A stretch of 27,359 bases of DNA, taken from Acidimicrobiia bacterium (GTDB lineage: Bacteria > Actinomycetota > Acidimicrobiia > Acidimicrobiales > Hopanoidiivorantaceae). How positions within the stretch are numbered: the first letter of the stretch is position 1; the number at the start of each line of letters is the position of its first letter. The stretch covers positions 1 through 27,359 of the forward strand of contig JAHRAM010000006.1 in NCBI GenBank assembly GCA_020027305.1, written 5' to 3'. The notes under the pieces were generated by a model. It was not told the DNA's origin. It ran no database searches and saw only the letters and a list, made by a program, of their open reading frames with translations. A program made the position numbers and the translations under genes. This document shows positions 14,658 through 22,825 of this stretch, in pieces.

Positions 14658-15509
14658 ATGAGCCAAACACAAGAACAAACCCGAGCAAAAGCTGAGAGGA
14701 TTACCAACGCCCTAAAGGCAGAGTGGGAGGAATTTGCTTCCCTGTGTGAAACACTTAGCGATGAAGAGTGGAGGCTGCCCACAGCTTGCCCTGGCTGGGA
14801 TGTCAAAGATAACCTCGCCCACATAATCGGCACCGAGCACTTTCTAATGGGTGAAAAACCACCTGAAGTTGAGCTAGGCGACACAGCTCATGTTAAAAAC
14901 GACATCGGGCAAATGAATGAATCTTGGATTCAATCAATGAGAGGCGATGACCCAGCCGATGTCTTGGAACGTTTCAAAAAAGTGACCGCCAGCCGAATTG
15001 AAACATTATCAAACCTGAGCGATGAGGAATGGGAAAAGGCAGGAATGACCCCTGTAGGTGAAGCGCCCTACCTCCGCTTCATGCAAATCAGAATAATGGA
15101 TAGCTGGATGCACGAACAAGACATTCGAGAGGCAGCCAAAAAGCCTGGCAACACCACTGGCACCCACGTTGAGATTTGCCTTGAAGAAATGGAGATGGCT
15201 ATGGGGTTTGTGGTTGGCAAGTTGGGCGGCGCCCCAGACGGATGTAAGGTTGTGTTTAATTTAACTGGCGACCAGCAAACTCAAATCAAAGTTGAAGTGA
15301 AGGGGAAACGGGCAGAGGTTGTAGATGAGCTTTCAGATGTTGACATTAAAATCCAACTAGACTTTCTTCTTTTCACAAGGCTCATTGGCGGAAGAACAAC
15401 TGCAAAAGAAGTTTTTGAAGCAGACAAAGATGCCATTGAAGTTGAGGTAAGCCCCGAGCACGGCGAAACCGCAAAAAGCATTTTGCAAAATATGGGCTAT
15501 ATGTTTTAG
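14658..15509 (+). CDS. Maleylpyruvate isomerase/mycothiol-dependent enzyme family protein
   Basis: A 283-residue protein of the DinB-like actinobacterial family. The N-terminal four-helix part has the family signature TACPGWDVKDNLAHIIGTE (42-60), with His55 expected to bind a metal, and a second motif RIMDSWMHEQDIREA (145-159) with His152. The C-terminal part (about 190-283) resembles an SCP2-like lipid-binding or MDMPI C-terminal domain. Members are often mycothiol-dependent transferases or isomerases, but the substrate varies. It is the second gene of the EthD operon and is followed by a hairpin terminator. Confidence 0.85.
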   Translation: MSQTQEQTRAKAERITNALKAEWEEFASLCETLSDEEWRLPTACPGWDVKDNLAHIIGTEHFLMGEKPPEVELGDTAHVKNDIGQMNESWIQSMRGDDPADVLERFKKVTASRIETLSNLSDEEWEKAGMTPVGEAPYLRFMQIRIMDSWMHEQDIREAAKKPGNTTGTHVEICLEEMEMAMGFVVGKLGGAPDGCKVVFNLTGDQQTQIKVEVKGKRAEVVDELSDVDIKIQLDFLLFTRLIGGRTTAKEVFEADKDAIEVEVSPEHGETAKSILQNMGYMF

Positions 15510-15514
15510 TTGAT

Positions 15515-15539
15515 GGCTGTTTTAGTTGGCAGCCTTTTT
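15515..15539 (+). terminator. Intrinsic terminator after the mycothiol-type enzyme gene
   Basis: GGCTG (15515-15519) pairs with CAGCC (15530-15534) across a 10-nt loop, followed directly by TTTTT (15535-15539). It overlaps the last codons and stop of the convergent gatB gene. Confidence 0.65.
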
Positions 15540-16979
15540 AGAAAGCATTGCAGTAACAACTTTTCCATCAGCTTTGCCCTGAGTCAACTTCATCATCTGC
15601 CCCACAAAAAACCCTACCAGCTTTTGGTCGCCCCCCTTATAGCGCTCCCATTCATCTGGGTTTTGTGAAATGACTTGCTCAACTAATCCTTCCAGCTCAC
15701 CTTCATCCATTGCCTCAAAGCCCATAGACTCTGCTACTTGCTTGGGGTCAACCCCATTTTCAATCACCTCTGTAAGAACTGCCTTTACTTGAGTTGCGCT
15801 GAGCTCGCCTGCTTGAAGCATGTTCACCACTTTAAGAAATGCATCTGCTTCAAGTTTGCCAGCTCCGTCTGAAAGGTTTTGCTCTGCCAACTTTATGGTT
15901 TGGGCGGCGTCTGCCCCTGCCTGAATAGTGGCATCTACCAAATCATCTACGCCGCGTGAAACCAAAAGGGCAATCACAGAGTCGTCTGCCCCTGAGGCTT
16001 CCTTTAGGCGAACCCGCTTTTCTGTTGGCAGGGCTGGCATTTGCTCCCTGATTTCTTCAACCCATTTTTCATCGGGGTCAAGTGGAACTAGGTCTGGCTC
16101 TGGAAAATAGCGGTAATCCATGTCGTCTTCTTTTGAGCGGAGGGGATGAGTTTCGCCAGTGTCTTCATTGAAGTGGCGGGTCTCTTGACGAAGTTCTTCA
16201 CCTGCCTGAATGGCTGAAATGTGCCGCTTGGTTTCAAACTCAACTGCCCTGAGGAGCGAGCGAAGAGAGTTGACATTTTTGATTTCGGTGCGAACACCCA
16301 GCTCAACTTCGCCCTTCTTTCGCACTGAAATATTTGTGTCAACCCTGAGCGAGCCTTCTTCCATCTTTCCATCTGAAGCCTCAACTGCCACAAGGATGGC
16401 ACGAAGTTCTTTCACATATTCACGCGCCTCTTCACCAGATGAAATCTCAGGTTCGCTGACTATTTCAAGCAGTGGAACGCCAGCTCGGTTATAATCAATG
16501 AGGCAATATTTGGCATCGTGTATTCTGCCTCCCCCACCGATATGGGTGATTTTGCCGGTGTCTTCTTCAAGGTGGGCACGGGTGATGCCAATCTTTTTTC
16601 CGCTGGCAAGCGTTAGGCTGCCACCCACATTTAGGGGCTGGTCGTATTGACTAGTCTGAAAGTTTTTTGGCATGTCGGGATAGAAGTAATTTTTTCTGGC
16701 AAAGGTGCAGGGTGAAATGGTTGAGCCAAGGGCAATGCCAACTCTAATGGAAAGCTCTACCGCCCGCTTATTTAACACGGGCAAAGACCCTGGCAACCCT
16801 AAACACACTGGGTCAATGTTAGTGTTTGGTTCATCTCCAAAATGATTAGCGCTATCTGAAAAGAGCTTGGTTTTGGTGGCAAGCTCAGCGTGGACTTCCA
16901 ACCCAATCACGACTTCAAAATCGTCATCTTTAGAAGATTCGTGTTTGGAATGATTATGTGGCAAATCTTTTTCTGGCAT
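15522..16979 (-). CDS. gatB: Aspartyl/glutamyl-tRNA(Asn/Gln) amidotransferase subunit B
   Basis: The kinase/tRNA-binding subunit of GatCAB, which activates Glu-tRNA(Gln) or Asp-tRNA(Asn) for amidation. From the ATG at 16979 it is 485 residues, normal for GatB. FEVVIGLEVHAEL opens the catalytic cradle; LPGSLPVLN, DYNRAGVPLLEIVSEPEI, RVDTNISV and MDYRYFPEPDL are standard GatB segments. The C-terminal part forms the helical and YqeY-like tail domains. An in-frame ATG further upstream (17144) would add 55 Lys/Asn-rich residues and overlap the end of gatA, so I reject it. The leader is A-rich (AAAACGCA-type repeats) without a Shine-Dalgarno. gatA lies 136 bp upstream on the same strand. Confidence 0.96.
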   Translation of the reverse strand: MPEKDLPHNHSKHESSKDDDFEVVIGLEVHAELATKTKLFSDSANHFGDEPNTNIDPVCLGLPGSLPVLNKRAVELSIRVGIALGSTISPCTFARKNYFYPDMPKNFQTSQYDQPLNVGGSLTLASGKKIGITRAHLEEDTGKITHIGGGGRIHDAKYCLIDYNRAGVPLLEIVSEPEISSGEEAREYVKELRAILVAVEASDGKMEEGSLRVDTNISVRKKGEVELGVRTEIKNVNSLRSLLRAVEFETKRHISAIQAGEELRQETRHFNEDTGETHPLRSKEDDMDYRYFPEPDLVPLDPDEKWVEEIREQMPALPTEKRVRLKEASGADDSVIALLVSRGVDDLVDATIQAGADAAQTIKLAEQNLSDGAGKLEADAFLKVVNMLQAGELSATQVKAVLTEVIENGVDPKQVAESMGFEAMDEGELEGLVEQVISQNPDEWERYKGGDQKLVGFFVGQMMKLTQGKADGKVVTAMLSKKAAN

Positions 16980-17115
16980 GTTTTTGTGTTGCTGCGTTTT
17001 TGCGTTTTTGCGTTTCTTAATTTTGTTGCATTTTTTGTTTCTATATTTATTTTTGCTGTTGTATATTTTAATTATTATTTTTAGTTTGCTTTTCGTTTTT
17101 TTGCTCTGCCTTATT

Positions 17116-18540
17116 CTATATAGGTGCCTCACGTTCCAATACACTTGAGATGCGGAAAATATTCATTTCGCCAAGTGCTGGTGCCAATACCTGAATTCCC
17201 ACTGGCATATCATTGTCGCCAACTCCAAATGGAACAGATATGGCGGGGTGCCCAGCAAGGCTAGATGGGATTGTGCAAGCATCGCAAAGATACATCGCCA
17301 GTGGGTCGGCAGTTTTTTCTCCAAACTTAAACGCTGTGAAGGGAGAAGTCGGCGAAAGCAAGACATCAAACTTTTCATAGGCGGTTGCAAAATCGTTAAT
17401 CGTCAAAGTGCGAACCCGCTGGGCCTTCACATAATAGTCGTCATAATACCCAGATGACAGAGCAAATGTTCCAAGCATTATTCGGCGTTTGACTTCATCA
17501 CCAAACCCTTTTGTTCGGGTAGCGATGTTCATCTCTTCTGCATTGTCTGCTGTTTCGCGCAAGCCATAACGCACGCCATCATAACGAGAAAGGTTGCTGG
17601 AGGCTTCAGCTGGGGCAATCAAATAATATGCAGACAGCCCATATTTAGTTGCTGGCACACTCACTTCTTCAACTCCACATCCTGCCGCCGCTAAAACATC
17701 TGCGGCTTCTTTAAGTCGGGCAGAGACATCTGGCGACACACCTTGAGACAGCTCTCTCACAACGCCTACTTTTAGGTTTGAAATGTCTTGGTCTTTTAGG
17801 CTTTCCAAATAATCTGGGGTGGCGTCTGGAATTGAAGTAGAGTCGTTTTCGTCATGCCCGCCGATAACTTGGAGCATAAGAGCAGCATCTGAAACATCTG
17901 TTGTGAATGGGCCGATTTGGTCAAGCGATGACGCAAAAGCTATCAAGCCATACCTTGACACCCGCCCATAAGTTGGCTTCATTCCCACCACGCCACAAAG
18001 TGCTGCTGGCTGACGGATAGAACCGCCAGTATCGCTGCCCAAAGCTATGGGTGAAAACCCTGCTGCCACAGCGGCCGCTGAACCTCCGCTAGAACCGCCT
18101 GGCACATATTCTGGGTTGCGCGGATTTCTCGTTGGGAAAAATGCTGAGTTCTCAGTTGACGACCCCATCGCAAACTCATCTAGGTTGGTTTTGCCGATTA
18201 TCACGGCATCGCTTTGCTTGAGCTTTTTCACCACACTGGCATCATAGGGCGGTCGCCACCCCGACAAAATCTTTGAAGCACAAGTAGTCTCAACTGCTTC
18301 TGTGCATAGGTTGTCTTTAAGCGCTACAGGAACTCCTGCCAACGGCCCCAAGTTTTGCTTATCACTATCAGGGGTTTCGTCAATGCGTTTGGCTGTGGCA
18401 AGGGCATCTTCTTCCATCAGGTTTAAGAATACGCCGAGGTCTTCATTTTCTTTGGCAAGCGCTAAGTGCTTTTGAGTGACTTCCACTGCCGAGGCCTCGC
18501 CTGCTTTTATGGCGCTAGCTATTTGAAGAGCGGTTTCCAT
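17116..18540 (-). CDS. gatA: Aspartyl/glutamyl-tRNA amidotransferase subunit A
   Basis: The glutaminase subunit of GatCAB: an amidase-signature enzyme of 474 residues that releases ammonia from glutamine and passes it to GatB. The Ser-cisSer-Lys catalytic set is intact: Lys75 in VALKDNL, Ser150 in VPGGSSGGS, and Ser174 in SDTGGSIRQPAA, each at the expected spacing. KPTYGRVSRYGLIAFASSLDQIGP follows. It lies between gatC (77 bp upstream) and gatB on the same strand, the usual order C-A-B. The gaps are larger than in tight operons and hold no clear promoter. Confidence 0.97.
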   Translation of the reverse strand: METALQIASAIKAGEASAVEVTQKHLALAKENEDLGVFLNLMEEDALATAKRIDETPDSDKQNLGPLAGVPVALKDNLCTEAVETTCASKILSGWRPPYDASVVKKLKQSDAVIIGKTNLDEFAMGSSTENSAFFPTRNPRNPEYVPGGSSGGSAAAVAAGFSPIALGSDTGGSIRQPAALCGVVGMKPTYGRVSRYGLIAFASSLDQIGPFTTDVSDAALMLQVIGGHDENDSTSIPDATPDYLESLKDQDISNLKVGVVRELSQGVSPDVSARLKEAADVLAAAGCGVEEVSVPATKYGLSAYYLIAPAEASSNLSRYDGVRYGLRETADNAEEMNIATRTKGFGDEVKRRIMLGTFALSSGYYDDYYVKAQRVRTLTINDFATAYEKFDVLLSPTSPFTAFKFGEKTADPLAMYLCDACTIPSSLAGHPAISVPFGVGDNDMPVGIQVLAPALGEMNIFRISSVLEREAPI

Positions 18541-18617
18541 AATACTTTTTCTGCTTCGCCTGTTTTTGCTTGCTTGCCTCTTGCCGATTTGATGCTCTTG
18601 CTGATTTCTGCTCTTCG

Positions 18618-18962
18618 CTAACTGAGAATAGGCGGAACTTTGAACTGTCCGTCTTCACTTTCTGGGGCAACACCTAGCACCGAGCTTTTGAATGCAGCAA
18701 TTTTTTCACCACTGTTTTTTTCAGTATCGTTGCCGTCTGATGTAGCACCCTGAGAAACGACATCTTGGCGAAAAACATTTTTCAGAGGATATGGGTGTGA
18801 GGTGGGCAAAACTCCCTCTAGGTCAAGTGCTTCAATATCAGCTGCGTGTTCTAAGATGGCAGAAAGCTGGTCGGTGAACTTTGCCAGCTCTTCATCTGTG
18901 AGTTTGAGGCGAGAAAGGTTAGCCACTTTGGCTGCTATGTCGGGTGTGATTTCAGCTGTCAT
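18618..18962 (-). CDS. gatC: Aspartyl/glutamyl-tRNA amidotransferase subunit C
   Basis: The small linker subunit that holds GatA and GatB together. From the ATG at 18962 it has 114 residues and starts MTAEITPDIAAKVANLSRLKL, matching the normal GatC N-terminus (helix with LARL-type motif), followed by EELAKFTDQLSAILEHAADIEALD and the PTSHPYPLKNVFRQD loop. An in-frame ATG at 19001 would add 13 residues; it lies only about 5 nt from a TATATAAGG promoter-like motif on this strand (19015-19007), which favours the shorter form. A Ser/Gly/Asn/Glu-rich stretch (about 66-83) is longer than in most GatC proteins. Confidence 0.93.
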   Translation of the reverse strand: MTAEITPDIAAKVANLSRLKLTDEELAKFTDQLSAILEHAADIEALDLEGVLPTSHPYPLKNVFRQDVVSQGATSDGNDTEKNSGEKIAAFKSSVLGVAPESEDGQFKVPPILS

Positions 18963-19006
18963 ATTCTTGTTGGTTATATCTTGAATGCTTTCTATTTTCA
19001 ATAGTC

Positions 19007-19015
19007 CCTTATATA
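19007..19015 (-). promoter_or_regulatory. TATATAAGG motif upstream of gatC
   Basis: Reverse-strand copy of the recurring 9-mer, 44 nt upstream of the preferred gatC start. If it is promoter-related, gatCAB has its own promoter separate from the upstream kinase-like gene. Confidence 0.35.
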
Positions 19016-19123
19016 AATACTATCTACATTAAGCATCTCGCATTAAGTGCTATCTAAATTAAATTCCTTTCACATTAAATGCTAGCGAGCCAACTCGCGC
19101 CAGCCGTTTTTTGTTCAAAATGC

Positions 19124-21091
19124 TTATTCAAAGGGCGATGGCCCCGTTATGACAATTGCGATTGAGCTTCCAAAGGGAACTTCGCTGAGCGATTCATAAA
19201 ACCCCACCAATGTTGATGCTGGGGAATTCACTTGACTTCGGCTAACTGGTATTAACCGCTCGCCTTCCCTCAAATAAATCTGCCCTATCTTTAGCCCTAT
19301 GCCTGAAATGCGAGGTTCTGCCACAGTTAGAGCTTCACCAAAAAGCGTCACAGGCAATGGAATGTGGGGATGCCCCACAGAGCTGGTTATGGAAATGACC
19401 TCGCCCTCTTTGAGCTCCTCACCAGCAGGGGGGCTAGTAAGCGCCACTGTATTTTCTTCCACCTCTTCGAAGCGAAGAAAAAGCTCTCTGACCTGCCAGT
19501 TTGTGCCAAGGATGTCTTTGGCTTCTTTAGGGCTAAGCCCCACAACATTTGGAATTGTAGGGTTTGCCACCACACCTTTTTCAAACCTATCTGTTACAGA
19601 GATTGAAACAAGAACTGAAAGCGTGAGAAGGCACAACACGGCAAACATCAGCCCATATTTAGAAATCTTTGCCTCTTTTGAAATGTTGATAGGTGCTGGG
19701 GTTATAAAATCTTCTTCTGCCACTCTTTCTTTCACGCTCTCTGTGACTTTTTCTTTTACATTTTCGCCTTTTTCTTTTAGGCTCTTTCCTGTCTTCTTTA
19801 TGCTCGTGGTTGTCTTTTTGATTCCTGAGCTGAGCTTTTGTGTGCCAAGCTCATAAGTGTGTGAAAGACGGTCTGCCAACGTTCGGTCATCGTCGTCTTT
19901 GGGGGCTTCTCTTTCTTGGTCTCTGGCATCTTCTTTTCCAGCGTCTACAACTTCAGCTACATCGCCTTTATCCTCTTCTTTGTTTTGGTTTGCAACTTCA
20001 GCTACATCGCCTTTTGAGGTGGTGACATTTTCATTCGTTTCGTCTATTCCACCTGTTTCTTTTTCAGCTGGCATGGCTGGCACAACTGGCACATATTTTT
20101 TCCAGTTAACTTTGGCATGGCTTCTCATTATGTCAGAGATTTGAAGTGGGAGTGGCGCTGGAGCTTCCATCCCTTGAAGAAATCCATGTAGATGCCAAGC
20201 AAACTCAGTGGCAGACGGTCGCTGTGCTGGCTCACGTTTCACAGCTAGTGCCAAGATGTCGCCCAACTCCCCTAGCTCCTCTGGTATTTGAATATCAGAA
20301 TTTATTCGCTCAATATATGTCTTCATTTGCTCGCCTTCATCAAATGGCGGAACTCCTAAGGCAGCCTCCAAAAGCATCAGCCCCAGAGAAAATATGTCGG
20401 CTGCTTGCCCTTCATCACCTTCACTTATGGGCATCTCACTTGCGAGTTGTTCAGGGGCAGAATAAAAACTTTCGCCGAGCAGTCGCCCTCTCTTTGATTT
20501 CTTTTCCACGATTTTTGCAATTTCAAAATCGCTGAGCTTGACCCGCCCTGCCAAATCAAACAACAGGTTTGTTGGGCTTAGGTTTAAGTGGGCAACCCCT
20601 TTGGAGTGGGCATGTGCCAACCCCTCTGCTGCTTGGTTGCCAATGAATGCAACTTGAGCGAGACTAAGCCCGCCTTCAAAAAAAGCATCTTTTTGGTGGT
20701 GCCCTTCGGCGGCTCTGGCACGACAATACTTGAAAAGCAACGATAGGCTTTGCCCCCTACAGAGTTCCGTAACCAAATAAGGAAACTCATCTATGCCCCA
20801 ATCATATAGGGCGGTTATATTTTGGTGGTTCAGCTGGGCGGCAATTTGAGCATGGCTTGCGAGGTCGTCTTGTTTATCGGCAGACAGCTTAGTGAATATT
20901 TTGATAGCGACTTCTCGGCGGAGATTGACATCAGACGCCTTAAACATTTCACCAGAAATTTCGCGCTCAACTTTGCTTGGCTTTTCAGCAGGGCGGGTTT
21001 CATTAAGGGCTTCATAGGTAAACTGAGCAGTCAAAAGATACCTTCTGTTCAGCAACTTGCCGATTAGCTTGCTTCGTCTATCACCTGCCAT
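19124..21091 (-). CDS. PASTA-domain receptor with kinase-like (probably inactive) domain
   Basis: A 655-residue protein laid out like PknB-type receptors: cytoplasmic kinase fold (about 15-305), charged linker (about 340-465), one TM helix (about 479-499), then two extracytoplasmic PASTA-like domains (about 510-572 and 575-650). The kinase fold keeps VAIK (Lys64), APE (212-214), the helix-F Asp232 and Arg291. It lacks a glycine loop (TAQFTYEAL at that place), its catalytic loop reads HLNLSPTN (168-175) with Asn170 where HRD has Asp, and DFG reads DFE (188-190). By family rules this should be a pseudokinase that senses cell-wall fragments and acts as a scaffold, as the mycobacterial MviN pseudokinase does. 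The linker holds a 15-residue repeat (GDVAEV at 361 and 376). gatC follows downstream. Confidence 0.88.
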   Translation of the reverse strand: MAGDRRSKLIGKLLNRRYLLTAQFTYEALNETRPAEKPSKVEREISGEMFKASDVNLRREVAIKIFTKLSADKQDDLASHAQIAAQLNHQNITALYDWGIDEFPYLVTELCRGQSLSLLFKYCRARAAEGHHQKDAFFEGGLSLAQVAFIGNQAAEGLAHAHSKGVAHLNLSPTNLLFDLAGRVKLSDFEIAKIVEKKSKRGRLLGESFYSAPEQLASEMPISEGDEGQAADIFSLGLMLLEAALGVPPFDEGEQMKTYIERINSDIQIPEELGELGDILALAVKREPAQRPSATEFAWHLHGFLQGMEAPAPLPLQISDIMRSHAKVNWKKYVPVVPAMPAEKETGGIDETNENVTTSKGDVAEVANQNKEEDKGDVAEVVDAGKEDARDQEREAPKDDDDRTLADRLSHTYELGTQKLSSGIKKTTTSIKKTGKSLKEKGENVKEKVTESVKERVAEEDFITPAPINISKEAKISKYGLMFAVLCLLTLSVLVSISVTDRFEKGVVANPTIPNVVGLSPKEAKDILGTNWQVRELFLRFEEVEENTVALTSPPAGEELKEGEVISITSSVGHPHIPLPVTLFGEALTVAEPRISGIGLKIGQIYLREGERLIPVSRSQVNSPASTLVGFYESLSEVPFGSSIAIVITGPSPFE

Positions 21092-21265
21092 ATCATTAAA
21101 ATTTTACTACTTAAAAAAAGCTGGCTTGTAAATTTGGTGTTTCACCTGCTGCCTTTTGCTTTGCTGCTTTGCCATTTCAATTACTTGTTTCAATTTGACT
21201 TTCTCCTTAATTCAATTTGACACCCCCTTAAACAACTTTCCACCTTAATCACTCTTACATTGGAA

Positions 21266-21274
21266 TATATAAGG
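21266..21274 (+). promoter_or_regulatory. TATATAAGG motif before the anchored small protein
   Basis: Third + strand copy of the recurring 9-mer, 113 nt before the 140-residue gene. A 21-codon frame (21292-21357) begins 17 nt after it and could be a leader peptide. Confidence 0.35.
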
Positions 21275-21291
21275 CGGTTAAAATTAGAGAG

Positions 21292-21357
21292 ATGTTTCCG
21301 ATATTTACCAATAGCCTTGAAATGCTACTTGACAACAATTTTGAAAGCAACACTTAA
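21292..21357 (+). CDS. Possible 21-residue leader peptide
   Basis: ATG at 21292 opens a 21-residue frame (starting MFPIFTNSLEML) ending at TAA 21355-21357, about 30 nt before the next gene. AGAGAG precedes it as a weak ribosome-binding site. Its position just after the promoter-like 9-mer is the main reason to list it. It could equally be a chance frame. Confidence 0.2.
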   Translation: MFPIFTNSLEMLLDNNFESNT

Positions 21358-21387
21358 CAATAAGTTTTTAAAACAATATTTATAAAA

Positions 21388-21810
21388 ATGCTTAATGCCT
21401 CACGACTCAAAAACCTAACGAATAAAAACCTTGTCTGGGTGGCGACCCTTCTTGTCATCTTTGGAGCGGGGCTGATCATTGGAGCATGGCAACTGAGCTC
21501 TATAAACAATGATGAAGGCAACGACCTGCCCGATGGGGTTACTGAGCTAATCCCCAACGAGGGTGCTAGAGTTTTGCGACAAGCAACAGTTGGAATTCAG
21601 CTAGAAGGAAACGAGCAATACAATATCGAAGTCTGGCTAAACGGGCAAAAACTGACACGTGGAAATCGAGCTCCCAACCGATTCACTTACCGACCCGATG
21701 AAGACAACCAGCACCAAATCGGGCAAAACTGCCTAAGAGCAGAATTTAGCCCACTCACCAAACCAGATGCCACCCGCCAAGCCGCCTGGTGCTTCATAGT
21801 AGATGCTTAA
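21388..21810 (+). CDS. Membrane-anchored extracytoplasmic small protein, unknown
   Basis: A 140-residue protein with a basic N-terminus, one TM segment (LVWVATLLVIFGAGLIIGAW, 15-34) and an extracytoplasmic domain of about 105 residues. The domain looks beta-rich (VGIQLEGNEQYNIEVWLNGQKL, 68-89) and has two cysteines (115 and 135) placed to form a disulfide, as in a small immunoglobulin-like fold. It is transcribed away from the PASTA receptor gene. I do not recognise the family; a cell-envelope role is an inference from topology only. Confidence 0.75.
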   Translation: MLNASRLKNLTNKNLVWVATLLVIFGAGLIIGAWQLSSINNDEGNDLPDGVTELIPNEGARVLRQATVGIQLEGNEQYNIEVWLNGQKLTRGNRAPNRFTYRPDEDNQHQIGQNCLRAEFSPLTKPDATRQAAWCFIVDA

Positions 21811-21838
21811 TCAATGCATCAAGCTAGGCAGAAAATCT

Positions 21839-22825
21839 TTAATTTGTTTTTGTTGTAGGAACAAGCGAATCATAAATAATGTAATGCCCCACCAAACTAT
21901 CTGGAATGCCAACTAGCTGAACATCAAATTTCAAAGATGGCTCTACCCGTGAAGATGCATTGTGTATCCTAAATGAAATCTGCCACCCTTTGTCTAAACA
22001 CAATATGGCAGTTGTTTTAGAATTGGGCTTGCTAGTGCCCCGTTCAGACCCAACTTCAGACCTAACCCCAAACCGGGCTTCAATAGTGAAATCAATTATC
22101 CGCTTTGGCATAGCAATTTTCCCGCCCCAACCCAATGTGCCGTTGATATTGAAAGACTGCAGAAAAACTGTTCCATTTTCTTTCACCACCTTGTAATAAT
22201 CATATTTTCCCAAAAGATATTTCACAATACCTTCAGCATCGCCATGTTTTTCTACCTCATCAACAAATGCCTCTAAAACTGGCAAATAAATATCATCAAA
22301 TTTGTTTGGAATTTCAGCCCACTTCTTGCCAACCTCTTTTTGTTTTTTTAGCCCTTCAAATATGGGGTTTATCTTTTCAAAGTATGTTGCCGAGCAAGGT
22401 TTGTTATACCACTTATCGCCAAAATCAATTTTGTCAGAAAGGCGGGAATGCTTAACTGCTTTATGGTGATGCTTTGCAGATATTCCTATAACATTTTTAT
22501 TTTTTGAATCTTTACCTTTGCACTCTATAACAATGTCTCTAACATCGCCAACTTGCCCCGCTTTATCAGGTTGAATAGAAACACTTGCCGCATTTTCAAA
22601 ACGAGGTTCATGCTTTTGAAGAAAATCAATGACTGCCCCAGCAGCATCATCTATCGACTTCTGCTGTGAAAAACGGAGCAATTCATACGACCCCTTTGCT
22701 TTATCAAAAGACTTAGCAAAAATACCTTCCCGCCCTAATGGAACGGAGCATACTTGGGCTATTTTTTTCGCCAGTCCGTATTCCCAAGCTTTGCCGCTTT
22801 CAGTTTGACTTAGTTTTCTAAGCAT
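21839..22825 (-). CDS. HaeIII-family type II restriction endonuclease
   Basis: A 328-residue nuclease from the ATG at 22825 (a TTG two codons earlier is the alternative). The stretch GDVRDIVIECKGK contains a D-x3-E-x-K site (Asp97, Glu101, Lys103), and ISAKHHHKAVKHSRLS, KIDFGDKWYNKPCS, YLLGKYDYYKV and FRIHNASSRVEPSLKFDVQLVG are blocks I recognise from the HaeIII restriction enzyme family. HaeIII itself cuts GGCC. The start overlaps the end of the adenine methylase gene by 8 bp, so the two are translationally coupled. Because the partner methylates adenine, its target cannot be simple GGCC protection; specificity is open. It is convergent with the anchored small protein gene. Confidence 0.85.
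   Translation of the reverse strand: MLRKLSQTESGKAWEYGLAKKIAQVCSVPLGREGIFAKSFDKAKGSYELLRFSQQKSIDDAAGAVIDFLQKHEPRFENAASVSIQPDKAGQVGDVRDIVIECKGKDSKNKNVIGISAKHHHKAVKHSRLSDKIDFGDKWYNKPCSATYFEKINPIFEGLKKQKEVGKKWAEIPNKFDDIYLPVLEAFVDEVEKHGDAEGIVKYLLGKYDYYKVVKENGTVFLQSFNINGTLGWGGKIAMPKRIIDFTIEARFGVRSEVGSERGTSKPNSKTTAILCLDKGWQISFRIHNASSRVEPSLKFDVQLVGIPDSLVGHYIIYDSLVPTTKTN

Noticed and set aside
16980..17144. Upstream ATG of gatB giving 540 residues
   Set aside because: The extra 55 residues are Lys/Asn-rich, unlike any GatB N-terminus, and overlap the end of gatA.
19299..19856. Forward 185-residue frame opposite the PASTA receptor
   Set aside because: Ser/Phe-rich composition typical of an antisense reading of a charged coding sequence.
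21800..21822. Hairpin GATGC/GCATC between the anchored protein gene and the restriction gene as a terminator
   Set aside because: Only five base pairs and no T-run follows on either strand.
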